Under the pieces are notes generated by a model. It ran no database searches and was not told where the DNA came from. It was given only the letters and a program-made list of their open reading frames with translations. 44,865 nt of DNA, from assembly GCF_010975005.1 (NCBI RefSeq), contig NZ_JAAIVC010000014.1, positions 1 through 44,865 on the forward strand, given 5' to 3'. The DNA comes from Caulobacter sp. 17J65-9 (lineage in GTDB: Bacteria; Pseudomonadota; Alphaproteobacteria; Caulobacterales; Caulobacteraceae). The position numbers and the translations under genes were made by a program. This document shows positions 8,494 through 15,915 of this stretch, piece by piece (position 1 is the first letter of the stretch; each line of letters starts with the position of its first letter).

Positions 8494-8888
8494 TCGGTGG
8501 TTTTGCCGTCGAAGTGCTCGTCTTCGTCCGCGTCGGCCTCGGCCTTGGTGCGGTGGACGATCCCGTCGCGGTGATGGGGCGGGCTGTAGAGGGTGTAGAG
8601 CTTCAGCGGCTCGGCGCCGACGTTCTTCACGTTGTGGCGCGCGCCCTTGGGCACGATCACGGCCGAGCCGTCGCCGACCTTGTGGGTGACGCCGTCGATC
8701 AGCACCTCGCCTTCGCCGCTCTCGACGCGGAAGAACTGGTCCTCCTTGTCGTGCACCTCTTCGCCGATCTCGCCGCCGGCGGGGATGGCCATCAGCACCA
8801 GCTGGGTGGAGCGGGCGGTGTAGAGCACGCGACGGAAGTCGGTGTTCTCCTGGGTCAGGCGCTCGATGTCGTCGACATAGCCCTTCAT
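8490..8888 (-). CDS. Small cupin-domain protein
   Basis: A 132-residue single-domain cupin. The first cupin motif includes GGEIGEEVHDKEDQFFRVE (G-x5-H-x-H-like spacing, with one histidine replaced by acidic residues). The second reads VGDGSAVIVPKGARHNVKNVG, with the conserved PxGxxH. Such proteins are metal-binding enzymes or sensors; a closely similar group is annotated in many proteobacteria as cupin domain-containing protein without a known substrate. A good AGAGGA ribosome-binding site precedes the ATG at 8888. It is the first gene of a two-gene operon with the LysE-type exporter. The C-terminus is rich in Asp, Glu and His (DADEDEHFDGK) and could bind metal. Confidence 0.75.
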   Translation of the reverse strand: MKGYVDDIERLTQENTDFRRVLYTARSTQLVLMAIPAGGEIGEEVHDKEDQFFRVESGEGEVLIDGVTHKVGDGSAVIVPKGARHNVKNVGAEPLKLYTLYSPPHHRDGIVHRTKAEADADEDEHFDGKTTE

Positions 8889-8915
8889 GGGTCGTCCTCT
8901 CGCCGGTGTGCGTGC

Positions 8916-8942
8916 AAAAAACCCCGGCGCGGCGGCCGGGTT
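8916..8942 (-). terminator. Rho-independent terminator reading left
   Basis: Read on the minus strand: AACCCGGC, a short loop, then GCCGGGGTT followed by six T. It lies about 80 bases after the end of the secreted-protein gene at 9020 and just before the cupin gene, so it separates two same-direction units. Confidence 0.75.
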
Positions 8943-9019
8943 CTCGCACCCACTTAATGACGCGGCGAGCGGGGCGGTAGGGGGCGAACGGCGTTACGCC
9001 CGCCCCCGGCCCTGAAGCG

Positions 9020-9430
9020 TCAGCAGCCGGCCTGGGCCAGGCCCTGTTCGCGGGCCTTGGCGCTGACCGCGGCCGAACCGCCGCCCGCCGGGGCGCCGCC
9101 CTTGGCGGAGTCGCGCGCCACGTCGACGGCGACCTGGGTGGCGGCGGCCGTCAGCGGATTGTCGGAGCGGGCGGCGATCTGCGGCGCGGCGGCCTGCAGG
9201 GCCGAGGCGGCGAAGCCCAGCAGCTTGCGGGCGGACTTGGAGCGCTCGGTCTCGTTCGGCTTGGCCGGGGCGGCGGCGACCGCCTGGACGTCGCCCTGGT
9301 TCTGCATGATGGAGCGGGCGATGGCGCAGGCCTCGGCCGGCGGGCGCTCCTGGCGGGCGGCGGCCGGCTGGGCGGCGGCCACGACGGCGGCGACGGCGGT
9401 CAATAAGGCGACGGTCTTGCGGACGGTCAT
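9020..9430 (-). CDS. Small secreted protein of unknown function
   Basis: A 136-residue protein that I do not recognise. It has a clear Sec signal peptide (VRKTVALLTAVAAVVAAAQPAAA, cleavage near AAA-RQ at about residue 26). The mature part is alanine-rich and contains SKSARKLLGFAASALQAAAPQIA and a C-terminal cysteine. A second cysteine lies at about residue 35 (EACAIA), so one disulfide is possible in the periplasm. The ribosome-binding site AGAGGA precedes ATG 9430. It is divergent from the SseB-like gene and followed by a terminator, so it is a single-gene unit. No catalytic motif is visible. Confidence 0.6.
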   Translation of the reverse strand: MTVRKTVALLTAVAAVVAAAQPAAARQERPPAEACAIARSIMQNQGDVQAVAAAPAKPNETERSKSARKLLGFAASALQAAAPQIAARSDNPLTAAATQVAVDVARDSAKGGAPAGGGSAAVSAKAREQGLAQAGC

Positions 9431-9591
9431 GGTGGGGTCCTCTGGCGTCTGCGCCGGGTCCCAGGCCGATCCCGCCCCGCGCGTCCCCTCCGCTCTAGCT
9501 CCGGCCGGACCGCGAAGGGCGCGAGGTGCGACGAGGATTCGACAAGCGACGAAGCTGAGACGAAGGTGGCCGCCCGGCCCGGAGACGCCCG

Positions 9592-9993
9592 ATGGACGAC
9601 GCGCACCTGACCTTTCAGCCGCTGAACGAGCTCGAAGCGCTGATGGTCGCCGCCCACGCCGACCCGGCCCGCAAGGCGGCCTTCCGCGACGCCCTGCTGG
9701 CGGCGCCGCTGTGCGCCCTGACCCAGGCGGTGGTCGACGGCGGCCGCAAGCTGGAGCCCGGCGACCGGGTCCAGTTGGCCACCGCGCCGCAAGCGGACGG
9801 GCGCGCCGCGATCATCCTGTTCACCGCGCCGGCCCGGATCGGGCAGGTCTATCCGGTGGGCGTGTCCTACATCCAGGGCCCGGGCGTGGAGATGCTGAAG
9901 CTGGCCCGCGACGGCGCGGCGATGCTGAACCCGGGGATCCCGTACGGGGTGCTGTGGACGTCGGGCGAGATCGAGGCGCTACTGGCGGGGTAA
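9592..9993 (+). CDS. SseB-family N-terminal domain protein
   Basis: A 133-residue protein resembling the SseB N-terminal domain: an opening FQPLNELEALMVAAHADP, then FRDALLAAPLCAL, and a C-terminal LNPGIPYGVLWTSGEIEALL. SseB was named for enhanced serine sensitivity in E. coli, and the domain's molecular role is not known. The protein has no signal peptide or membrane segment and should be cytoplasmic. It appears to be a single-gene unit, with its promoter in the 160 bases shared with the secreted-protein gene on the other strand. Its TAA stop is the first triplet of a family B palindrome. Confidence 0.65.
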   Translation: MDDAHLTFQPLNELEALMVAAHADPARKAAFRDALLAAPLCALTQAVVDGGRKLEPGDRVQLATAPQADGRAAIILFTAPARIGQVYPVGVSYIQGPGVEMLKLARDGAAMLNPGIPYGVLWTSGEIEALLAG

Positions 9994-10159
9994 ATCCTCC
10001 CCCGAGCGAAGCGGTGGGGGAGGGGGACCGCGAAGCGGTGGAGGGGGCTCCAGCGGAGTGCTCCCTCTCAGCTGCGCGGTCGCGCCAAGACGAGCCCCCT
10101 CCACCATGCTTCGCCCAAGGGCTAAGCACGGTCCCCCTCCCCCAGAGGGGGAGGATTTA
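9991..10159. repeat. Palindromic intergenic element, family B, supplying two stop codons
   Basis: Ends read TAAATCCTCCCCC (from 9991) and GGGGGAGGATTTA (to 10159). The outer TAA is the stop of the SseB-like gene on the plus strand. The symmetric TTA is read as TAA and is the stop of astB on the minus strand. Inner arms pair GGAGGGGGCT with AGCCCCCTCC. The element thus forms the whole junction of two convergent genes. Confidence 0.9.
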
Positions 10160-11491
10160 GACCCGCTGGAACGGGTAGAAATCCCCGCCCAGGTTCAGGA
10201 TCGCGGTCAGCTGGTCCAGCGCGCCGCGGGTCTCGGTCAGCAGTTGCGGGTCGGCCAGGTCGGCGGGGCGCAGCTCTTCGCGGTACCAGCGCTCGGCCCA
10301 TTCGCAGAGACGCCCGTAGAGGCCGGCGTTGAGGCGCTGGAAGGCGTTGGCCGAGGCCAGCTCCTGTTCGGTCAGCACCACGCGCAGGCGCAGGCAGGCC
10401 GGGCCGCCGCCGTTGCGCATGCTCTGGCGCACGTCGACGTACTCGACCCGCCCGATGGGGCCGTTGGCGGTGGCCAGGGACTGCGCCGCCGCATGCGCGC
10501 GCGGATTGTCGGCGGTCTCGGTCGGGGCCAGCAGGACCAGGCGGTCCTCGCCCGGCACGACCAGCAGCTGCGAGTTGAACAGGTAGGACTTCACCGCGTC
10601 CTCCAGCGGCAGGTCGGCCGCGGAGATCTCGACGAACTCGGGCTGGAACAGGCCCTCGGCGGCGGCGCGGATGGCGGCCAGCGTGCCCGCCTTGTCCTCG
10701 AAGGCCAGCTCGTGGAACAGCAGGGCCGTCCGCGTGCCCACGCAGACCACGTCGTTGTGGAAGGTGCCGCCGTCTATGGCCGCTTTGGCCTGGCGGGCGA
10801 AGACCGGGCGGTGCGCGCCGTGGCGGCGGGCGATCGCCTGACAGGACTCCAGCGTCTGGCGGGCCGGGTACTTGCCCTCCCAGCGCTCCCAGGCCTCGCG
10901 GCCCCAGACCAGCAGGTTGACGCCGGGCGCGCCGTGCTCGGCGGCCAGGCGCACGTGGTTGGCCGCACCCTCGTCGGCCAGGTGGGCGACCGGGTTCAGC
11001 GCGTCGTGCACCGCGAAGCGGCGCGGATCGGGGAACAGCCGGCGCAAGGATCGCGTGGTCTGCTCGTGCTCCAGGCTGCGGTGCAGGTTGGTGACCAGGT
11101 TGGCCGGGGTGAAGTGCACCCGCCCGTCCGGCGCGTCGACCGAGGGCGTGACCGTGGCTGCGTTGGCCGCCCACATCTGCGAGGACGAGCAGGCCGCCGC
11201 CGCGAAGGCAGGGGCCTCCTTCCAGGCGCGCTCCAACACCTCGGCGTCCGTGCCGGAGAAGCCCAGCGCGCGCAGGAAGGGCGTGAAGGGCCGCTCGTGC
11301 GGCGGCAGGACGAACTGCGGGATCCCCAGATCGGCCAGCCGCTTCATCTTGGCCAGGCCCTGCAGGACCGCCGCGCGCGGGTTGGACGCCTCGCCGGCGT
11401 TGACCTGGCTGGCGATGTTGCCGGGCGCGAGCCCCGCGTAGGAGTGCGTCGGCCCGACCAGGCCGTCGGCGTTGGCTTCCACCGTGGACAT
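10157..11491 (-). CDS. astB: N-succinylarginine dihydrolase AstB
   Basis: A 444-residue cytoplasmic enzyme, close to the 447 of E. coli AstB. It hydrolyses N2-succinylarginine to N2-succinylornithine, CO2 and two ammonia, the second step of the arginine succinyltransferase pathway. The catalytic triad can be placed: Glu174 (LADEGAANH), His245 (GTFHNDVV) and Cys366 (GGGPACLRLRV). The N-terminal ADGLVGPTHSYAGLAPGN is the family signature. The ATG at 11491 has GAGGGGG before it. It is the last gene of the AST operon, separated from astD by a 205-base gap that holds a palindromic element, so it may have its own promoter or lower expression. Its stop is supplied by a second element. Confidence 0.95.
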   Translation of the reverse strand: MSTVEANADGLVGPTHSYAGLAPGNIASQVNAGEASNPRAAVLQGLAKMKRLADLGIPQFVLPPHERPFTPFLRALGFSGTDAEVLERAWKEAPAFAAAACSSSQMWAANAATVTPSVDAPDGRVHFTPANLVTNLHRSLEHEQTTRSLRRLFPDPRRFAVHDALNPVAHLADEGAANHVRLAAEHGAPGVNLLVWGREAWERWEGKYPARQTLESCQAIARRHGAHRPVFARQAKAAIDGGTFHNDVVCVGTRTALLFHELAFEDKAGTLAAIRAAAEGLFQPEFVEISAADLPLEDAVKSYLFNSQLLVVPGEDRLVLLAPTETADNPRAHAAAQSLATANGPIGRVEYVDVRQSMRNGGGPACLRLRVVLTEQELASANAFQRLNAGLYGRLCEWAERWYREELRPADLADPQLLTETRGALDQLTAILNLGGDFYPFQRV

Positions 11492-11506
11492 CACATCCCC
11501 CTCGCA

Positions 11507-11694
11507 CTGACCCCTCTCCCCCTGAGGGAGAGGGAGGGTCCCACGCACCGGAGCGTAGCGTAGGTCTGCGTGGGAGGGTGAGGGGTCGCACGCCGGCCGG
11601 CGGCGGCGAGACCCCTCATCCTCCCGCGCGGGCCTTCGGGCTTCCGCCCTCCGGCGCGCGGGCTCCGTCCTTCTCCCTCAAGGGGAGAAGGAAG
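11507..11694. repeat. Palindromic element, family C, inside the ast operon
   Basis: Lies between astD and astB. It has short hairpins at both ends (CTCTCCCCCTGAGGGAGAG on the left, CTTCTCCCTCAAGGGGAGAAG on the right) and inner GTGGGAGGGTGAGGGGT / ACCCCTCATCCTCCCGCG arms. Related elements are at 24748-24914, 27503-27674 and 43024-43197. Confidence 0.85.
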
Positions 11695-11696
11695 AA

Positions 11697-13160
11697 CTAG
11701 GGCCGCAGCCCCTTGATCTCGCCCAGGATCGACCTGGCCTTGTCGGCCTCGAAGGTCGCCACCGGGTAAGCCACGTAGTCGGCCGCGTAGTAGGCGCTTG
11801 GGCGGTGGTTGCCGCTGGCCCCCACGCCGCCGAACGGCATGTCGCCGGCCGCGCCCGTGGTCGGGCGGTTGCGGTTGACCACGCCGGCGCGCGAGCGGGC
11901 CAGGAAGCGGCGCCAGCGGGCCTCGTCGTCGCTGATCAGGCCGGCCGACAGGCCGAACTTCGTGTCGTTGGCCTTGGCGATGGCGGCGTCGAAGTCGGAG
12001 ACGCGGAAAACCTGCAGCACCGGCGCGAAGATCTCGTCGTCGGGCAGGCCCTCGACCCCGGTCATGTCGAACAGGCCCGGCGTGACGAAGGCGTGCGTGC
12101 CGTCGACGCGGTGGAACTTGCGCACCACCTTGCCGCCCATCTCGATCAGGCCCCGCGCCTTGGTCAGCGCGCCGTCGGCCGCCTTGGCCGAGATCAACGG
12201 GCCCATGTAGGGCTCGGGGTTGGCGTCCCAGGGGCCGACGGTCAGGCGGTCGGCCAGCGCGGCCACCGCCTCGATCACCGCGTCGCCCTCGGCGCCGTCC
12301 TTGACGATCAGCCGGCGCGCGCAAGAGCAGCGCTGGCCGGTCGTGACATAGGCCGACTGGACGACCAGCGAGGCGGCGGCCTGCGGGTCCTCGACGTCCC
12401 AGACCACCAGCGGATTGTTGCCGCCCAGCTCCAGCGCCAGCACCACGTGCGGGTTGTCGGCGAACTTGCGGCGGAAGAAATCGCCGGCCTGGGCCGAGCC
12501 GGTGAACAGCAGGGCGTCGATCGGCTGCTCGATCAGGGCCGCGCCGGTTTCGCGCCCGCCCTGCACCAGGTTGACCACGCCCTTGGGCAGGCCGGCCGCC
12601 TCCAGCGCCTCGACCAGCATCTGGCCGGCCAGCGGGGTCTCTTCCGAGGGCTTGAACACCACGGTGTCGCCGGCCAGCAGGGCCGGGACGATGTGGCCGT
12701 TCGGCAGGTGGCCGGGGAAGTTGTAGGGGCCCAGCACGACGGCGACGCCGTGCGGCTTGTGGCGCAGCACGGCGCGGCCGAAGGCCATCTCCGCCTCGCG
12801 CTCGCCGGTGCGCTCGCCATAGGCGCGGATCGAGATGTCGACCTTGCCGATCATCGAGTTCAGCTCGGCCGTGGTCTCCCACAGGGCCTTGCCGGTCTCG
12901 CGCGACAGGGCCTTGGCGAACTGAGGCGCGCGTTCCTGCAGCACCGCCTTGTAGCGGCGCATGAACTCGACGCGCTCCTCGCGCGGGCGCTCGCTCCAGT
13001 CCTCGAAGGCCTTGCGGGCGCAGCGGACGGCCTGCTCGACCTCGCCGCGGGTCGCCGACGCGCCGGTCCAGACCTGCTCGCCGGTGGCCGGATCGGTCGA
13101 GACCAGTCGTTCGCCCGCGCTCTCGCGCCACTCGCCGTCGATAAACAGACGCCCGTTCAT
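11697..13160 (-). CDS. astD: N-succinylglutamate 5-semialdehyde dehydrogenase AstD
   Basis: A 487-residue NAD-dependent aldehyde dehydrogenase that oxidises succinylglutamate semialdehyde to succinylglutamate, step four of the AST pathway. The general base Glu244 (ALELGGNNP) and catalytic Cys278 (TTGQRCSCARR) are in the positions known for E. coli AstD. The NAD-binding region includes GPYNFPGHLPNGHIVPALLAG and FTGSAQAG. The ATG at 13160 overlaps the astA stop by 4 bases (ATGA), which points to translational coupling. The succinyl-specific AstD subfamily, rather than a general aldehyde dehydrogenase, is supported both by the motifs and by the astA/astB neighbours. Confidence 0.95.
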   Translation of the reverse strand: MNGRLFIDGEWRESAGERLVSTDPATGEQVWTGASATRGEVEQAVRCARKAFEDWSERPREERVEFMRRYKAVLQERAPQFAKALSRETGKALWETTAELNSMIGKVDISIRAYGERTGEREAEMAFGRAVLRHKPHGVAVVLGPYNFPGHLPNGHIVPALLAGDTVVFKPSEETPLAGQMLVEALEAAGLPKGVVNLVQGGRETGAALIEQPIDALLFTGSAQAGDFFRRKFADNPHVVLALELGGNNPLVVWDVEDPQAAASLVVQSAYVTTGQRCSCARRLIVKDGAEGDAVIEAVAALADRLTVGPWDANPEPYMGPLISAKAADGALTKARGLIEMGGKVVRKFHRVDGTHAFVTPGLFDMTGVEGLPDDEIFAPVLQVFRVSDFDAAIAKANDTKFGLSAGLISDDEARWRRFLARSRAGVVNRNRPTTGAAGDMPFGGVGASGNHRPSAYYAADYVAYPVATFEADKARSILGEIKGLRP

Positions 13161-14164
13161 GCCTTCACCCGAACCAGTTCCCCGCCTTTCACGCGCAGCA
13201 GGTCGGCGACGTCGCGGGTCATCAGGACCTGCTCGTCCTCGGCCGTCACCGCTGCGCGGGTGGCGCGGAAGTTTTCGATATCGTCCACCGAAACCAGCGA
13301 GGGCGTCGCGTGATCCAGCGCGTCCACGAGGCGCACGACGAGGCGGCGGCTGTCGCGCACGGTGCGGATTTCGTCGCGGGGGCAGGCCACGGTCGGGCCG
13401 GCGTCGAAGATGTCGACCAGGCCCGTCGCGCGGAAGCCCTCGCGCTCCAGCAGGGCGCGGGCCGCTTCCCCTTCGCGGTGGACGTTGCCGATCACGCGGC
13501 GCGCCGGCTCCGGCAGAAGCTCCACATAGATGGGGTGGCGCGGCGCGAGGTCCAGGATGAACTGGCCGTCGGAGGCGGCGCTCATGCGGTCGGCCTCGCC
13601 GAACGGCATGTGGAAGAACTTGGCGGCCACGTGCTCCCAGAACGGGCAGGAGCCGTCCTCCTCGAACCAGCCGCGCAGCTCGGCCAGCACGTTCTCGGAG
13701 AACCGCTGCGGGTCCGACCCGATCAGCATGTAGCGCGACTGGGCCAGCAGGCGCCCGGCGCCGCCGGTGCGCTTCTCGGCCTTCAGGAACAGCGAGCCGA
13801 CCTCCGACCAGCCGGAGCACTCGTTCACCAGCACGAGCGCCTTGTGATCGAACTTCAGGCCCAGGTTGGCCGAGTACTGGGTCAGGCCCACCACGCGGAA
13901 CGAGAAGAACGGCCGCTTCACACCCACCGCCGCCTTCACGCCGGCCACGCCGTCGATCTGGCCGGTCTCGGCGTCCTCGAGCATCAGCGTGTACCAGCAC
14001 TCCAGCGGGGCCAGCTCGCCGCGGAAGCTGGCCTGGGAGACCTCCAGCCGCTCGCGCAGGGTCGGCTCGTCCTCGGGCAGGCTGGTGAAGCCGGGGCCGG
14101 ACAGCACGGCCAGTTCCATCAGGGCGTCGAAATCGGCGGGACCCGCCGGACGGACCACAAGCAT
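13157..14164 (-). CDS. astA: Arginine N-succinyltransferase AstA
   Basis: A 335-residue enzyme that transfers succinyl from succinyl-CoA to the alpha-amino group of arginine, the committed step of the pathway. The proton-donor histidine of AstA falls exactly at His229 (VIGNVHREGEAARALLE). It is followed by the conserved EREGFRATGLVDIFDAGP. The N-terminal VVRPAGPADFDALMELA is the GNAT-like start typical of AstA. This is a single-subunit AstA rather than the AruF/AruG pair of Pseudomonas. ATG 14164 shares bases with the TGA of the upstream hydrolase (TGATG), so the two are coupled; GTG 14167 is possible but less likely. Confidence 0.95.
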   Translation of the reverse strand: MLVVRPAGPADFDALMELAVLSGPGFTSLPEDEPTLRERLEVSQASFRGELAPLECWYTLMLEDAETGQIDGVAGVKAAVGVKRPFFSFRVVGLTQYSANLGLKFDHKALVLVNECSGWSEVGSLFLKAEKRTGGAGRLLAQSRYMLIGSDPQRFSENVLAELRGWFEEDGSCPFWEHVAAKFFHMPFGEADRMSAASDGQFILDLAPRHPIYVELLPEPARRVIGNVHREGEAARALLEREGFRATGLVDIFDAGPTVACPRDEIRTVRDSRRLVVRLVDALDHATPSLVSVDDIENFRATRAAVTAEDEQVLMTRDVADLLRVKGGELVRVKA

Positions 14165-15453
14165 CACTCAGTTTCCTCAGCCAGGGCCCGATCGTTCGTA
14201 CTTGCCGGGCCCGCGTCGCGCAGCGCCCTGATGCCGGCGGCGTCGATCTCGCCGGAGGCCAGCTTCATCAGGATCAGGGCGGAGAGCTGCGCGCGCTCCA
14301 CAAAGCTTTGCGGCCACGCATACTCGGCTTCGCTGTGGATGTCGCCCCCGCGCACCCCCAGCGTGTCGACGTTGGGCAGGCCCACCGCATAGAGGTTGTT
14401 GCCCTCGCACACCCCGCCCGACGGCTTCCAGCCGATCGGCTGGCCCAGCAGGTCGCCGACGGCCTTCACCGCCCCGAACAGGGCCTGCTGCGAGGCGTCG
14501 AACGGCTTGGCCGGGCGGGTGAAGCCGCCGTGGCGGTGGATGCTGATCCCCTCGAACGGCGGCCGGGCACAGACCTCGTCGATCGCCCGGTCGATCCAGG
14601 CCGCGCCCTCCGCGTCGGGCACGCGCACGTTGAAACGCACGACAGCGTTGTCAGCCACCACATTGAGCGGCGCACCGCCGGAGATCTTGGCGACGTTGAC
14701 GGTGACGCCTTCGTGCACGCCGTTCAGCGCATGCAGGCGGCAGGCCAGCTCGGCGGCCGCGGCGATGGCGTTGCGGCCCAGCGCGAAGTCGCGCCCGGCG
14801 TGGGCGGCCTTGCCCTTCACCACCAGGTGGAAGTTGCCCGAGCCCTTGCGCGCCCCGGCCAGGGTGCCGTCCGACAGGGCCGGCTCGTAGGTCAGGCCGA
14901 CGTGGCCCAGGCGGCCGATTTCGGCCAGCACGGCGCCGGAGCCCAGCGAACCGATCTCCTCGTCGGGCGACAGCAGCACGCGGTAGCCGACCCGATCGCG
15001 CAGGGGGTGGCGCTCGAATTCCTCGAGGGCGGCCAGCATGACCGAAACGCCGCCCTTCATGTCGGCGATGCCCGGGCCGTTCAGGGCGCCGTCGTCGCGG
15101 GCCACGACTTTCTGGAACACGCTCTCGGCCGGATAGACGGTGTCGTAGTGGCCGGTCAGCACGACCTGCACCGGCGCGCCCGGGCGCACGGTCATCAGGA
15201 GCGCGTCTGTGTGCGGCTGGTGGCGCAGGGTGCCGTCGTCGGCGACCTCGGGGCTGGCCGTCAGCGCTCGATGGCGCAGCTCGCCGGGCAGGTCGTCCAG
15301 CAGCTCGGCCAGGATCAGCTTCTGCTTTTCCAGTCCGGCGATGTGCCGGCTGCCGGAATTGATCGCGCACCAGTCGACGGCGCGCTCGACGATCTGCGCC
15401 TCGCGCGCCTCCAGCGCGTCGAGCACGCGCCGGTCTTCAGGGAGAATCCGCAT
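14164..15453 (-). CDS. M20-family metallohydrolase, first gene of the ast operon
   Basis: A 429-residue dizinc hydrolase of the M20 (ArgE/DapE/carboxypeptidase G2) superfamily. The metal ligands are visible: His102 and its partner Asp104 (GHYDTVYP), bridging Asp131 (GPGIADMKGG), catalytic Glu165 with Glu166 (SPDEEIGS), Glu190 (TYEPALSDG) and His373 (GDIHSEAEYAW). The dimerisation lid sits between, with KAAHAG. It has no signal peptide, so it is cytoplasmic. It leads the AST operon and is coupled to astA. No astE (an M14-type succinylglutamate desuccinylase) or astC is present in the window, so this enzyme is a good candidate for removing succinate from succinylglutamate. That is an inference; a related amidohydrolase activity feeding arginine into the pathway is also possible. 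Confidence 0.85.
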   Translation of the reverse strand: MRILPEDRRVLDALEAREAQIVERAVDWCAINSGSRHIAGLEKQKLILAELLDDLPGELRHRALTASPEVADDGTLRHQPHTDALLMTVRPGAPVQVVLTGHYDTVYPAESVFQKVVARDDGALNGPGIADMKGGVSVMLAALEEFERHPLRDRVGYRVLLSPDEEIGSLGSGAVLAEIGRLGHVGLTYEPALSDGTLAGARKGSGNFHLVVKGKAAHAGRDFALGRNAIAAAAELACRLHALNGVHEGVTVNVAKISGGAPLNVVADNAVVRFNVRVPDAEGAAWIDRAIDEVCARPPFEGISIHRHGGFTRPAKPFDASQQALFGAVKAVGDLLGQPIGWKPSGGVCEGNNLYAVGLPNVDTLGVRGGDIHSEAEYAWPQSFVERAQLSALILMKLASGEIDAAGIRALRDAGPASTNDRALAEETE

Positions 15454-15568
15454 GCGGGCTGGACACTAGCCGGAACGACGTTCGCGGTTCAACGCGCGGA
15501 CGCTTCCATTTCGGAAGCGGCGGGCGGGATTCACCGGGCATGCGTCCAGTCCGCGGGCGATGTCCAAT

Positions 15569-15657
15569 CCGTACGCCCCGGCGAAAGCCGGGGGCCAGGT
15601 GAAGCCGACAAAGCGTCGTGGATGAATCTGGGTCCCGGCTTTCGCCGGGACGTACGG
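15569..15657. repeat. Palindromic element with CGTACG ends
   Basis: CCGTACGCCCCGGCGAAAGC at the left pairs with GCTTTCGCCGGGACGTACGG at the right, with one small mismatch. It lies in the 462-base gap upstream of the ast operon and the repeat-protein gene. The CCCGGCGAAAGCCGGG core itself is a hairpin on each side. Confidence 0.85.
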
Positions 15658-15659
15658 AG

Positions 15660-15726
15660 TAGGGGCGGGCGCCAACAACGAGGTGTTCGGATGAAATCCG
15701 CCGCGCCCCTACGCCTTTTTGGGTAG
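15660..15726 (+). terminator. Terminator-like hairpin overlapping an 11-codon ORF
   Basis: TAGGGGCG (15660-15667) pairs with CGCCCCTA (15704-15711), followed by a five-T run. An ATG at 15691, preceded by GAGG, opens an 11-codon frame ending in TAG at 15726 that spans the right arm and the T run. No gene upstream needs terminating in this direction, so attenuation of the downstream gene at 15916 is one explanation. Weak evidence. Confidence 0.25.
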
Positions 15727-15915
15727 TCGGCCACGGAAGGCCTGAGGAACTGGCAGGTAGAGGGTCGGGTTGTGGGGCGCGGTTCGGGTGCGCGCGACGC
15801 GGTTACTCCGCGGCGGGGGCCGGGGCGCGCCGAGGGAATACTTCTCCGGTGAGGGTTTGGCGGCCGATGCGGTCGCTCGCGCCGCGACGTTTCAGGTTCA
15901 GCAGGAGTATCCGAG

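Noticed and set aside
7852-8949. Fusion of the LysE exporter with a long N-terminal extension in the same frame
   Set aside because: The extension is the wrong frame of the cupin gene. The cupin has its own good start, domain and stop, and the exporter begins at the GTGA overlap.
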